DNA of 64,000 nucleotides. It comes from an uncultured Psychrobacter sp. (GTDB lineage Bacteria > Pseudomonadota > Gammaproteobacteria > Pseudomonadales > Moraxellaceae). Where the stretch lies: positions 53,146 through 117,145 of the forward strand of contig CANLXO010000010.1 of the NCBI GenBank assembly GCA_947495055.1, in the 5' to 3' direction. Under the pieces are notes generated by a model. That model ran no database searches. It saw only the letters and a list, made by a program, of their open reading frames with translations, and was not told the origin of the DNA. A program made the position numbers and the translations under genes. This document shows positions 19,755-29,700 of this stretch, one piece after another (position 1 is the first letter of the stretch; every line of letters starts with the position of its first letter).

Positions 19755-20423
19755 CTAAATACTATCTGGGCTACGCAGGTTTTTGACTGCGATGCGATCA
19801 GCTTGCTTGCGATCGCGCTCAGGCGTCATTTGCGGCTGATAAATGCCCTGTTCATTGACATGAATACCTAGCGGACGGCGCTCTTTAGTAATCGACTCTT
19901 GAAGTAGCATCAAGCCTTGAATCAGCGCTTCTGGGCGCGGCGGGCAGCCCGGCACATAGACATCAACAGGAATGATTTTGTCCACGCCTTGTACGACAGA
20001 ATAGATGTCATACATACCGCCTGAATTGGCACAAGCACCCATAGAGATGACCCACTTTGGCTCAAGCATCTGCTCATAAAGGCGCTGAATAACAGGTGCC
20101 ATCTTCACAAAGCAAGTACCTGCAACGATCATAACATCAGCCTGACGTGGCGATGCGCGAATGACCTCAGCGCCAAAACGCGATAAGTCATGTACGGCGG
20201 TTAAAGTCGTTGCGTATTCGACGTAGCAGCAAGAAGTACCAAAGTTAAATGGCCAGAGTGAATGTTTGCGACCCCAGTTGGCGGTCGAGTGCACCATGTC
20301 CTCAAGTCGACCCATAAAGACGTTTTTATTGACTTCATCTTCAATAGGATCGTTGACCGTTTGACGGGTTTGGGCAGGATATTGTTCAGCGTCTGGATTG
20401 GCTTTTGTTAGGGTATAATTCAT
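19755..20423 (-). CDS. nuoB: NADH-quinone oxidoreductase subunit B
   Basis: NuoB is the PSST-type subunit holding terminal cluster N2 next to the quinone site. The unusual tandem cysteine pair is present in 'GTSCCYVEY', with further ligands in '[11 protein letters not shown]' and 'PGCPPRPE'. At 222 aa it matches E. coli (220). Gaps of about 80 bases separate it from nuoCD and from nuoA; they are the largest inside the operon but contain no evident terminator. Confidence 0.97.
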   Translation of the reverse strand: MNYTLTKANPDAEQYPAQTRQTVNDPIEDEVNKNVFMGRLEDMVHSTANWGRKHSLWPFNFGTSCCYVEYATTLTAVHDLSRFGAEVIRASPRQADVMIVAGTCFVKMAPVIQRLYEQMLEPKWVISMGACANSGGMYDIYSVVQGVDKIIPVDVYVPGCPPRPEALIQGLMLLQESITKERRPLGIHVNEQGIYQPQMTPERDRKQADRIAVKNLRSPDSI

Positions 20424-20510
20424 AACAGATAACCTTTATTTAAATGCGTGATAGCATTAGATAGGTGGCACTAGCTATACAGGAGCGATTGTTTGATCAG
20501 TTTTTGCATA

Positions 20511-21137
20511 TTATTGTTTTTGTACGTTATTGTGCTGAGCTGAATCTGCAAAATCCACTGTGGTCACATTGCCTGTCGTATTGATATGATCGATGTTTTG
20601 CAAGTGGCGACGGTTGGTCTCGATATTGTTTGAGACATTGATCTGGCCTGAGGACTGCGCAGGTATCTTACCTGTCGGATCGACCATGAGCTCATCGACA
20701 CCATCAAATTTGGTGATGCTGGCTAAATTGAACCCTGCAGGCGCGGCGGTTAGACGGGCAGTTTTACGGCGCTTATCAGCAGGTGCCCAATTCATGGCAC
20801 CTAGACTTAGCTCATAGACCAATCCTATGAGTAGAATAATAATAAAGACGGCGGCGGCCGCAAAACCCACCCAACCTGCCTCTACTACTGATACTGAATA
20901 CGCATACAGATACAAGGCTTCTAGATCGAAAATCACAAAGAAGATTGCAACCAAATAAAATTTGGCAGACAAGCGAATACGGGCGTTACCAGATCCGACA
21001 ACGCCTGCCTCAAACACTTCTTCTTTTTGTGAGCCGCTTGAGCGCCCGCCGAGTAATCGCGGTACAACCAGCATGAATACGACCAAACCAATAGCGGCTA
21101 AAATAAAAGCAACTGCTGACCAATCAAAAGCAGACAT
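20511..21137 (-). CDS. nuoA: NADH-quinone oxidoreductase subunit A
   Basis: NuoA is the three-helix membrane subunit that opens the nuo operon. Residues 1-128 match the family, with 'EVFEAGVVGSGNARIRLSAK', 'FYLVAIFFVIFDLEALYLYA' and 'FIIILLIGLVYEL'. The protein is 208 aa versus 147 in E. coli. Residues from about 130 to the end form a polar, Asn/Thr/Asp-rich tail without hydrophobic character. The ATG is preceded on the minus strand by GAGGAGCAAGGA. It is the first gene of the complex I operon. Confidence 0.96.
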   Translation of the reverse strand: MSAFDWSAVAFILAAIGLVVFMLVVPRLLGGRSSGSQKEEVFEAGVVGSGNARIRLSAKFYLVAIFFVIFDLEALYLYAYSVSVVEAGWVGFAAAAVFIIILLIGLVYELSLGAMNWAPADKRRKTARLTAAPAGFNLASITKFDGVDELMVDPTGKIPAQSSGQINVSNNIETNRRHLQNIDHINTTGNVTTVDFADSAQHNNVQKQ

Positions 21138-21718
21138 GATAATCCTTGCTCCTCACCTAATCTGTACAAGTGCGCCTCAATAGAGGCATCATACAGATAA
21201 AAACACAGGTTCGCTGTGCTGGTAATGACCAATTATCAGTATTACTGACAACTCACCTTGCGAAGTTAGTATTTTAGGCAATCACAAAGAGTAAAGCGCC
21301 ATAAATAAGTTAAGCTTGCGAGCGACAAACATATCAAATCAATGTCTTATTCATTGATTTAATAGCTCATAACATAAGGTCAATAATAGGGTGACAACTG
21401 GCATAAAATGTTTACATACTATACGCATATCAAGGCTTAAAAGCCAGTTTTTAGATGTATTAACTGGTCATTTTATATGCTACAAAACGTGTATTTTCGT
21501 GCTTTTATTTTGGCATAAAGACTACTGATTATGCTTGTTATAATAGCGTATAAACCCTAATACTAAAGCGTTGTAGCAAAGACAAAAACAGACTACTTGC
21601 CCCTAGAGTCAAATAGTAATTTTTAGGTATTTAGCAAACCCGATTTTTAAGATAAAAAAAAGGACAAGTCCGATAATGGCTTGTCCTTTTATATTTGAAG
21701 CTTGCTGGTATTTTAAGC
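21138..21718. other. Intergenic region: nuo promoter/leader
   Basis: These 581 bases hold no convincing gene. The right end contains the lolA terminator. The part next to nuoA contains two small stem-loops in the presumed leader: GCCTC-AATA-GAGGC at 21174-21187 and CACAG-GTTCG-CTGTG at 21204-21218. The nuo promoter must lie here on the minus strand, but I could not identify an unambiguous -35/-10 pair. The rest is AT-rich. Confidence 0.6.
21658..21690 (-). terminator. Terminator of lolA
   Basis: A perfect 11-bp stem (AAAAGGACAAG with CTTGTCCTTTT) has an 11-nt loop and is followed on the minus strand by a T-run. It lies 28 bases beyond the lolA stop codon. Confidence 0.9.
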
Positions 21719-22405
21719 CTACTGATTGATAACGTCAACGCCTTTTGGCGGCGTGAATTTAAACTGACTGCTATTAATACTCGGATTGAGCTTGATATTG
21801 CTAAACTTGATTGAGGTAGTTTGACCCAAAGTATCGTTAAGCACCATCATGACAGGCTTACCGCCACTAAAGCTCATCGACAAACTCTTAAAGCTGGCAT
21901 CGCCTGATTTGGGATAAAGCACGTAATAGTTTTTGGTTGCATAAGGCTGAGTGACTTTGAAGTTTTGGGCGATTTTGCTTGGGTCACCTGATAATAGTAG
22001 CGCTGGCGTATTGCCCACTTGAGTGTCGACCCCTTGCTTAGTAGCCTGCTCTAAATCTTTATCATAGATCCACATTGAGCTACCGTTGGCGACAATGAGT
22101 TGCTCGGAGGGCGACTTGGTTTCCCAGCGAAAGTTATTGGGACGCTCAACGCTCATCGAGCCTTTAAAAGTGCCGCTACTTGCGCCTTTGGTCGTTTGGG
22201 TAAAGTTGGCGCTCATGCTTTTAGTATTAGTAAGCAATTTATTTAAGCGCTTAGCAGCGGTCAAATTGTCAGCAGGTGCTGCGGTAGCGGTTTGCGTCAT
22301 CGCTATCATGGGCGCAGCGACCCCTAATGAGGTGACCAAAACGCCAGCTAAAGCGCCGCCCATCAATTTTTGCTTAAAAGTGCTTTGTTTATTTAAATTA
22401 TTCAT
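21719..22405 (-). CDS. lolA: Outer-membrane lipoprotein carrier LolA
   Basis: LolA is the periplasmic chaperone that takes lipoproteins from the LolCDE transporter to LolB at the outer membrane. The first 40 or so residues form a signal peptide with a Lys-rich start, a hydrophobic core ('GGALAGVLVTSLGVAAPMI') and a likely cleavage after 'TATAA'. The mature region shows LolA family features: 'SMSANFTQTTKG', 'GSMSVERPNNFRWETKSPS' and 'LIVANGSSMWIYDKDLEQ'. At 228 aa the length is normal. GAGAGGA precedes the ATG. It is a single-gene unit with its own terminator. Confidence 0.95.
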   Translation of the reverse strand: MNNLNKQSTFKQKLMGGALAGVLVTSLGVAAPMIAMTQTATAAPADNLTAAKRLNKLLTNTKSMSANFTQTTKGASSGTFKGSMSVERPNNFRWETKSPSEQLIVANGSSMWIYDKDLEQATKQGVDTQVGNTPALLLSGDPSKIAQNFKVTQPYATKNYYVLYPKSGDASFKSLSMSFSGGKPVMMVLNDTLGQTTSIKFSNIKLNPSINSSQFKFTPPKGVDVINQ

Positions 22406-22786
22406 AATTATTCCTCTCTAAAATGCACGATCGCATTAATAAAAAATCAAAGTGTTATTCGATACTTAATGATCTTATGCCTTTTTTCTTGAGTGCTATT
22501 AGGCAATGACGACAGTGTGCCAGTTTTTTTATTACGCGCCTAGACATGATTTGCAATCATTACTACGCGTGGCATACGCGCTTGTAACGCTCACAGCAAC
22601 GTCAAATGCCACAAAGATAATACGAGCTGTTTATTATGTGCAGACTCGTTTGTCTGTTTTATACTCTATACATATAAAAAGTCCCTACTACCAATAGGTA
22701 ATAGGGACTTTGTTGCTTGCTCTGCTACGATCTAAAAAACATGACTTAAACAACAGTATCTAAAAAAGATCATAGATAACGTGCAA
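22406..22786. other. Intergenic region between lolA and rpmA
   Basis: These 381 bases contain the rpmA terminator at the right side and, next to lolA, its presumed minus-strand promoter, which I cannot place exactly. The middle is AT-rich and I see no credible coding sequence or RNA. Confidence 0.6.
22678..22711 (-). terminator. Terminator of rplU-rpmA
   Basis: A perfect 10-bp stem (AAAGTCCCTA with TAGGGACTTT) has a 14-nt loop and is followed on the minus strand by a T-run. It lies 75 bases after the rpmA stop codon. Confidence 0.88.
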
Positions 22787-23044
22787 TTATGAGTTTTCAA
22801 CCATAACGTAGCGACGGTTGAATTTGCCTTTAGTTGCAAATTTAACCACACCGTCGTTCAGTGCAAATAAAGTATGGTCGCGGCCCATGCCAACGCCTTC
22901 GCCTGCGTGGAATTCTGTACCACGTTGACGAACGATGATGTTACCAGCGGCGATCGTTTGACCACCAAAGATTTTTACACCAAGCATTTTTGGGTTTGAA
23001 TCACGACCGTTACGACTTGAGCCGGCAGCTTTTTTATGTGCCAT
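22787..23044 (-). CDS. rpmA: 50S ribosomal protein L27
   Basis: L27 is a ribosomal large-subunit protein whose N-terminal tail reaches the peptidyl-transferase centre. The start '[17 protein letters not shown]' and the block '[19 protein letters not shown]' are diagnostic. The length of 85 aa is normal. There is no N-terminal extension of the Firmicutes type that requires proteolytic removal. It lies 93 bases after rplU in the classic rplU-rpmA pair. Confidence 0.98.
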   Translation of the reverse strand: MAHKKAAGSSRNGRDSNPKMLGVKIFGGQTIAAGNIIVRQRGTEFHAGEGVGMGRDHTLFALNDGVVKFATKGKFNRRYVMVENS

Positions 23045-23137
23045 GGATAATTCTCCTTGTTAATGTGACTTACCGCTGATGCGATAACTCTTAAGCATTC
23101 TGCGCTATATCATTTAGCTTTTGAGCCAAATTCAAAA

Positions 23138-23449
23138 TTAAGCGTTGATCGCTTTGATTTTTAACAAGGTGTACCATTGGCGGTGACCTTGCTCTTTGTG
23201 ATAATGCTTACGACGGTTGTGCTTGATGATACGGATTTTTTCGCCGCGACCATGCTCAACCACTTCAACTTCTACGCTTGCGCCGTCTACAACAGGCTGA
23301 CCGATTTTGACGTCATCGCCATCAACAACCATCAACACGTCTTCAAATTTGATCGTTTCGCCTTTCTCTGCCTTTAATAGTTCAACTTTTAAAAGCTCAT
23401 CGACGACTACACGGTGCTGTTTGCCACCAGTTTTGATTACTGCGTACAT
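23138..23449 (-). CDS. rplU: 50S ribosomal protein L21
   Basis: L21 is a 23S-rRNA-binding protein of the large subunit. The start '[14 protein letters not shown]' and the C-terminal block '[18 protein letters not shown]' are diagnostic, and the length of 103 aa matches E. coli. It is the first gene of the rplU-rpmA unit and diverges from ispB, the same neighbour as in E. coli. Confidence 0.98.
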   Translation of the reverse strand: MYAVIKTGGKQHRVVVDELLKVELLKAEKGETIKFEDVLMVVDGDDVKIGQPVVDGASVEVEVVEHGRGEKIRIIKHNRRKHYHKEQGHRQWYTLLKIKAINA

Positions 23450-23485
23450 TGTCTGACTCCGTTTAACCCGTGTGCCGTGGCTGAT

Positions 23486-23494
23486 ATCATACCA
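23486..23494 (-). promoter_or_regulatory. Possible extended -10 promoter element of rplU-rpmA
   Basis: On the minus strand TGGTATGAT matches the extended -10 pattern TGnTATAAT with one change. No good -35 hexamer is seen 16-18 bases upstream, which is tolerable for extended -10 promoters. The position, about 37 bases before the rplU start codon, is suitable. Confidence 0.4.
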
Positions 23495-23610
23495 GCGCTT
23501 TTATGACGAACACGACAGGGAAAAATTAAAGGCAAGATTTTACTTGTCTTTTGCAGCAAAAGCAAGTCATCTCTCTTGTTCGCTCTGCGCTTTTAAATCA
23601 GTATACTCAC

Positions 23611-23640
23611 CACTTAGTAAGTAGTCACTCAGTAAGTAGT
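23611..23640. repeat. Two-copy 15-bp tandem repeat
   Basis: CACTTAGTAAGTAGT at 23611-23625 is followed directly by CACTCAGTAAGTAGT at 23626-23640, differing by one base. It lies midway between rplU and ispB. The function is unknown. Confidence 0.75.
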
Positions 23641-23934
23641 TAATCTGATAATCTTATAGCACAGCGCTCGCTATTATAGCCTATCTAATCAACGACTTAC
23701 AAACAGCATTTTGACCTGATAAGATGATATATTAATTATGTCTGTTAGTAGCAATTTTGCTGACTATTTAAGCACCGTCTTAATAGCTGCACGCAATGAG
23801 TACGTCTTTTAATACAGCGATTAGACTTGCCAGCTATGCTATTATAAGCGCATTTGCAACTTCATCATTTTTTGTAGACCGATTATTTGCTCATTTTTAA
23901 GTGAGTTTTTATTCCTTTGATATGACGATTGATT

Positions 23935-24954
23935 ATGACTAGTGCCCCTTTATCTGCATCAAAAACACCCTCTACCCTAAGCTATAGCGAGATTCAAAGC
24001 ATCGTTGCAAGCGACTTTGAGATCATGGATAAGCAAGTCTTTGGTAGTCTTAATTCAAAAGTACAGCTGGTGATGAGCGTCTCTCAGCATGTGATTAATG
24101 CTGGCGGCAAACGTATGCGCCCGCTGATAACGCTGCTTTGCGCGCGCATGCTAAATGATGAGCCCTCAACGCAGGCCATGCATTTAGCGGCGATTACTGA
24201 GATGCTGCATACCGCCACTTTGGTTCATGATGATGTGATTGATGAGTCAGGACAGCGCCGCGGCAAACCCACTGCCAATGCCACTTGGGATAATGCCACC
24301 GCTGTGCTCGTAGGCGACTACCTAATTGCCCGCGCTTTTAATTTGCTTGTCGGTTTTGGAAGTTTGCCTCTATTACAATTGTTCTCCGATGGCACTTGTG
24401 ATATCGCTGAAGGGGAGGTGTTGCAGCTTCAGCATCAGCACAATCCTGCGGCAACTGAGACGGATTACCTGAACATTATCGATGGCAAAACCTCACGGCT
24501 GTTTATGATGGCAACCCAAGGCGCCGCCATTTTGCAAAAGCAAGAACAGCATATGCAGGCGCTCTCTGATTTTGGTCAGCACTTTGGCAATGCCTTTCAG
24601 ATCATTGATGATGTGCTTGATTACAGCGGTGATAGCGAGCTTATGGGCAAAAACTTAGGGGACGACTTAAGTGAAGGCAAACCTACCTTACCGACGATTA
24701 AAGCGTTGGAGCTCTTAAAGAGTAGTGACTCAAAAGGTTATGAGCAGCTGCGGGTGGCCGTTCAGACGGGCAAAACACCCAATGCTAAGCAGCTTATTGA
24801 TTTGGTACGTCAGTCAGGAGCGCTTGCCTATTGTACTGCGCGAGCATTAGAAGAAACTAAGCTTGCACAACAAGCTCTTAGCACTCTACCTGACAATCGC
24901 TATCGACTTGGACTATATCAATTAACTGAGCTTGCCAGCGCACGACTGTTATAG
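23935..24954 (+). CDS. ispB: Octaprenyl diphosphate synthase (polyprenyl synthetase)
   Basis: This enzyme extends farnesyl diphosphate with isopentenyl units to make the ubiquinone side chain. Both Asp-rich motifs of trans-prenyltransferases are present: 'LVHDDVIDESGQRRGKPT' near residue 95 and 'FQIIDDVLDYSGD' near residue 218, together with 'GGKRMRPLITLL' near the N terminus. The length of about 339 aa is near E. coli IspB (323). The start is ambiguous between a TTG at 23929 and the ATG at 23935, and no strong ribosome-binding site distinguishes them. The exact chain length of the product (Q8 or Q9) cannot be read from the sequence. Confidence 0.93.
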   Translation: MTSAPLSASKTPSTLSYSEIQSIVASDFEIMDKQVFGSLNSKVQLVMSVSQHVINAGGKRMRPLITLLCARMLNDEPSTQAMHLAAITEMLHTATLVHDDVIDESGQRRGKPTANATWDNATAVLVGDYLIARAFNLLVGFGSLPLLQLFSDGTCDIAEGEVLQLQHQHNPAATETDYLNIIDGKTSRLFMMATQGAAILQKQEQHMQALSDFGQHFGNAFQIIDDVLDYSGDSELMGKNLGDDLSEGKPTLPTIKALELLKSSDSKGYEQLRVAVQTGKTPNAKQLIDLVRQSGALAYCTARALEETKLAQQALSTLPDNRYRLGLYQLTELASARLL

Positions 24955-25085
24955 AGTATTATTTGAATCTATAACAAAAGTTAACAATTTTTTATAGGGA
25001 ATAATTTTTTATTGCTACTGCTCGATTGTTAAGCCAGCTTATAGGCTACGCGCTTTGTAAGTAGATAAAATACATAGATCTTAAT

Positions 25086-25099
25086 ATAAAGCGCTTTAT
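25086..25099. promoter_or_regulatory. 14-bp perfect palindrome upstream of RND promoter
   Basis: ATAAAGCGCTTTAT is a perfect palindrome ending seven bases before the -35 element of the efflux operon promoter. It is a plausible repressor or activator operator, but no regulator gene lies next to the operon. Confidence 0.5.
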
Positions 25100-25105
25100 G
25101 ACGAC

Positions 25106-25137
25106 TTGACTATAGGGTGTACCCAATAGTTTATAAT
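25106..25137 (+). promoter_or_regulatory. Candidate promoter of RND efflux operon with 20-bp spacer and dyad
   Basis: TTGACT (25106-25111) and a perfect TATAAT (25132-25137) are separated by 20 bases. A dyad at 25110-25129 (CTATAGGGT-GT-ACCCAATAG, eight of nine positions pair) occupies the spacer. Over-long 19-20-bp spacers with a central dyad are the hallmark of promoters activated by MerR-family regulators. The rest of the 367-base gap (24955-25321) between ispB and the adaptor gene is AT-rich with nothing else recognisable. Which regulator acts here is unknown. Confidence 0.55.
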
Positions 25138-25321
25138 AGCGAATAATTTTTCACTTATACTTTTTACGCATACTTGTTGTTCATACTTAGTTATTCATAT
25201 TTAGCTTAAACCCCATTATTAGATAGCTTCTAGACATAAAATGATGAGTACCTCAATGGCATTTATCAGCTTAACGGTTATCTACTTTACTTATATCGTA
25301 TCTATATCGACGAGGACCTTG

Positions 25322-26722
25322 ATGAAGCACTCTACTCTTGCGCTTGTAATGGCCACTGTACTATCTGGAGCTGTACTGGTTGGCTGTGACAAAAAAGACG
25401 AAGACGCCGCAGCGGCGCAGCAACAGATGCCGCCCGCTGTTGTCAATGTTCAAGCCGTCACCTTTGGATCAGTTCCTCAAGTTCAAACCTTTTCTGGTCG
25501 TACCGCCGCCTTTGAGACCGCCGATGTGCGTCCACAAGTGAGCGGCGTGATTGAAGAGGTATTGTTCCGTGAAGGCAGTAACGTTAAATCAGGTCAGCCG
25601 CTTTATCGGATTAACACCGATAACTACGCGTCATCTATTACTAGTGGTCAGGCCGCTATCGCTCAAGCACAAGCCAATCGTCAGACCGCAATAGCCAATA
25701 ACGCTAACGCCAAAGCTGAGCTCGCTAGCCGTCAAGCGTCGCTTGCACAGGCCCAAAACGATTTGCAGCGACTGCAAGGCTTGGTCGATATCGATGCGAT
25801 CTCCAAACAGCAATATGATCAAGCCGTCACGCAGGTTCGTACCGCGCAGGCCGCTTTGGAGAGTGCGCGCGCGGCAGTAGGACAAACGCAAGCTGGTATA
25901 TCTAGTGCAGAAGCAGGCATTCAAAGCGCGCAGGCTGCCCTAGACGCGAGTACTTTGGATCTTAATCGCACCATTGTCAGAGCACCCATTGCAGGTCGTA
26001 CGGATCGCTCAAGCGTCACCGCTGGTACTTTGGTTAGTGCAGGTCAGCCCGATCCCTTGGTTACCGTCTCACGTCTTGATCCCATCTATGTCGATATTAG
26101 TCAGTCTTCATCCGAGCTACTTAAACTGCGCCAACAAATATCTGAAGGCACAGCCCAAGCTGGTATGAATACGGTTGAGCTAGTGTTAGAGGACGGTTCG
26201 GTATATCCAGTACGTGGCAGGCTCGCTTTATCAGAAGCTAAAGTGGATCAATCGACAGGCGCAGTCACGCTGCGGGCTATATTTCCAAATCCAAATAACG
26301 TTCTGCTTCCAGGTATGTATGTCTCAGCGCGCTTGACTCAAAGCGTTATCACTAATGCCGCCTTACTGCCACAGAGCGCGGTTATGCGTACGCCTAAGAG
26401 TGAAACGCAGGTGTATATCGTCGATCAAAACAACAAAATTCAAGTGCGACCCGTTACGGTCAACGGTACTTTCGATGGTCAATGGGTCATTACTGATGGC
26501 TTGCAAGCAGGCGATCAAGTGGTCATTATTGGCGGCGCTAAAGTCAAACCTGAACAAGAAGTCGTTGCCAAACCGCTTGAGAGTGCCAATCCTGCGCCAT
26601 CGGCAAATACTGCTAGTGGCAGTGCTAATGCCAAAACGCCGCAGCAAGCTGCCAAAACGATGAATGAGCCAGCTGGCGATGACGCTTCTAATGACAATTC
26701 AACGGAAGCTTCTGCTAACTAA
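25322..26722 (+). CDS. RND efflux periplasmic adaptor lipoprotein (AcrA/MexA/AdeI type)
   Basis: This is the membrane-fusion protein linking the RND pump to its outer-membrane channel. The frame is open from 25241, but the ATG at 25322 has GAGGA just upstream and gives a proper lipoprotein signal with lipobox LVGC, so I use it (466 aa). The mature part shows the HlyD-type order: beta-barrel/lipoyl strands ('VRPQVSGVIEEVLFREGSNV'), a long Ala/Gln-rich coiled-coil hairpin (about residues 95-205), the second lipoyl half ('TIVRAPIAGRTDRSSVTAGT') and a membrane-proximal domain. The last 45 residues are Ala/Asn/Ser-rich and look disordered. It is the first gene of a three-gene operon. Confidence 0.93.
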   Translation: MKHSTLALVMATVLSGAVLVGCDKKDEDAAAAQQQMPPAVVNVQAVTFGSVPQVQTFSGRTAAFETADVRPQVSGVIEEVLFREGSNVKSGQPLYRINTDNYASSITSGQAAIAQAQANRQTAIANNANAKAELASRQASLAQAQNDLQRLQGLVDIDAISKQQYDQAVTQVRTAQAALESARAAVGQTQAGISSAEAGIQSAQAALDASTLDLNRTIVRAPIAGRTDRSSVTAGTLVSAGQPDPLVTVSRLDPIYVDISQSSSELLKLRQQISEGTAQAGMNTVELVLEDGSVYPVRGRLALSEAKVDQSTGAVTLRAIFPNPNNVLLPGMYVSARLTQSVITNAALLPQSAVMRTPKSETQVYIVDQNNKIQVRPVTVNGTFDGQWVITDGLQAGDQVVIIGGAKVKPEQEVVAKPLESANPAPSANTASGSANAKTPQQAAKTMNEPAGDDASNDNSTEASAN

Positions 26723-26757
26723 TTCCATTCAAAGATAGGAAGACTTAGGGATATACT

Positions 26758-29700
26758 ATGTCAGTTTTTTTTATTAATCGCCCTATTTTTGCATGGGTAA
26801 TGGCCATTTTGGTCATGCTTATCGGGGTCATATCGGTCATCAATCTGCCGATTGAACAGTATCCACGTATTGCGCCGCCGACAATTTCAGTGAGTGCCAG
26901 CTACCCTGGCGCAAATGCGCAAACGGTCGAGAACTCTGTCGTTCAGGTCATCGAGCAGCGCATGAAAGGCCTTGACGGTCTGATGTATATCTCATCGTCT
27001 AGCTCCTCTAATGGCGGCGCGACCGTTACGCTCACCTTTGAGAACGGTACTGATCCTGATACCGCACAAGTACAAGTACAGAACAAGCTACAATCGGCTA
27101 TGAGCTCATTGCCTGAATCCGTTCAGCGCCAAGGGGTCAATGTCAACAAGTCCTCCAGTAGCTTTATGATGGTACAGGCCTTTATCTCAGAAGATGGGAA
27201 TATGGACCGCGCTGATATTGCTGATTATGTCAGCTCAAATGTCGTCGATCAGCTCAGCCGCGTCGAAGGCGTTGGTGAAGTACAGCTATTTGGTTCTACT
27301 TATGCCATGCGTATCTGGCTAGACCCTGCGCGCTTACGTAGCTATAACATGGTGCCAAGCGACGTCGTCAATGCGGTTCGCGCGCAAAACGCTCAAGTCT
27401 CAGCAGGCCAATTAGGCCAAGCGCCCGCCGATACCGACCAGCAGGTTATTAACGCGACGGTTACGGTACAAAGCTATCTACAAACGCCAGAAGAGTTCGC
27501 CAATATCCTACTCAAAACAGACGTCTCAGGCGCGCAAGTGCGCTTGGGTGATGTGGCAGATGTCGAGATTGGTAGTGAAAACTACGGCGTAGTCTCACAG
27601 TACAACGGTCAAGAAGCAGCAGGTCTGGGTATCTCGCTTGCAGGCGGCGCTAATGCCTTGGAGACTCGTGAAGCAGTCGCCGATCGTATGGCGCAGCTTG
27701 AATCTAACTTCCCAGCAGGTCTAGCCTCTGTCGTACCTTATGACACCACGCCATTTGTGCGCTTGTCTATTGAACAAGTTGTCATGACGCTGCTTGAAGC
27801 GATTGTGCTGGTGTTTATTGTCATGTTTATCTTTTTGCAGAACTGGCGCGCGACTATTATTCCAACACTTGCTGTTCCTGTCGTTTTGCTTGGCACCTTT
27901 GCCGTCTTGTACGTCGCAGGCTTTAGTATCAACGTCTTGACTATGTTTGCGATGGTACTCTCCATCGGTCTACTGGTCGATGATGCCATCGTCGTTGTTG
28001 AGAACGTCGAGCGTATATTAGAAGAAGATCCGCATATCTCAATCAAAGACGCGACCATTCAATCAATGGGTGAGATTAGCAAAATTGTAATCGGTATTGC
28101 TCTTATCTTGTCGGCGGTATTTGTACCGATGGCGTTCTTTGGCGGCTCAACAGGCGTCATTTATCGTCAGTTCTCGATCACTTTGATTACTGCTATGGTG
28201 CTCTCAGCACTAGTCGCCCTTATCTTCACCCCTGCTCTATGTGTGACTTTGCTCAAACGTAGCAAGAGTCATGAAAAAGGCAATACTGAAGCGCAAAAAG
28301 GCTTCTTTGGTTGGTTTAACCGTAGCTTCTTTAAGCTCAGCCGCAAATACGAAGGCTTTGTGGGTAAAAGTATCCGTTTTAAATGGTTATATCTGGTTGG
28401 CTACGCGATCATCATCGGTATTATGACAGTGGTGTTCTTGCGTATTCCAGGCTCGTTCTTGCCAGAGGAGGATCAAGGTATTATGTTTACCTTAGTCCAG
28501 CTCCCAGCAGGCTCCACGCTTGATGAGACCCAAGATGTGCTAGAGAAAGTGCGTACTTATTACGATACCCAAGAGACGGATAATATCGCGTCAGTGTTTA
28601 CTATCGCAGGTTTTAGTTTTGCAGGACAAGGGCAGAACATGGGACTGGCATTTGTGCGGCTCTCTGATTGGGAGGCGCGTGATGGCGACGAGAACACCGC
28701 GCAAGCGGTCGCAGGTCGAGCGATGGGTTATTTCTTTACTCAATTGAATGAAGCACAAGTTTTTGCGATTGTTCCGCCTGCTATCACTGAGCTGGGTAAC
28801 GCTAGTGGTTTTGATTTAATGATTCAAGATACTGGTAATATCGGGCACGATGGGCTGTTAGAGGCGCGCAATATGCTCCTAGGTATGTCCGCGCAAAACG
28901 ATCAAGTCGCAGGGGTACGTCCAAATGGACAAGAAGACGCGCCGCAGCTTAAAGTCAATATCAATCAAGAACAAGCGGCGGCCTATGGCTTATCGCTTGG
29001 TAGTATCAATAGCGTAATCTCAACCGCTTGGGGGTCAAGTTACATCAATGACTTTATCGATCGCGGCCGTATCAAGCGCGTCTTTGTCCAAGGTGAGCCT
29101 AATAGCCGTACCAACCCTGATGATATCGGTAAGTGGTATGTGCGTAATGAGACAGGTGATATGATCTCGTTCGATGCCTTCTCTAGTAGCGAGTGGCAAT
29201 CAGGCTCGCCGCGCTTAACCCGCTATAACAGTCTACCGTCTATGAACATTCAAGGTAGCGCCGCCCCAGGTTTAAGTACAGGTGAGGCGATGAGCGCGAT
29301 GGAAAACATGATAAGCGAGTTACCAGAAGGCGTGGGTTACGAGTGGACAGGTATGTCACTAGAGGAACAAAAATCTGGTGCGCAGGCTCCTATGCTTTAT
29401 GCGCTATCTATTTTGGTCGTCTTTTTATGTTTAGCCGCGCTGTATGAGAGCTGGTCTATTCCCTTCTCAGTGCTGCTAGTTATCCCGCTTGGGGTATTAG
29501 GTGCGGTCATCTTTACATGGTTGCGAGACTTTGCCAATGATATCTATTTGCAAGTCGGCCTGCTCACCGTCGTCGGTCTCTCTGCTAAGAACGCCATTTT
29601 GATTATTGAGTTTGCCAAAGAGCATCAAGAGGAAGGTTATAGTCTCAAAGAGGCGGTCATGACCGCAGCCCGCCAGCGTCTGCGTCCTATTATTATGACC

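Larger units (their letters stand above)
23450..23934. other. Divergent intergenic region rplU / ispB
   Basis: These 485 bases must contain promoters for both genes. On the minus strand an extended -10 element (TGGTATGAT) lies at 23486-23494, about 40 bases upstream of rplU. A two-copy repeat occupies 23611-23640. I see no reliable ispB promoter and no gene. Confidence 0.55.

Noticed and set aside
22506-22697. 63-codon frame between lolA and rpmA
   Set aside because: It enters the rpmA terminator, lacks a ribosome-binding site and has improbable composition.
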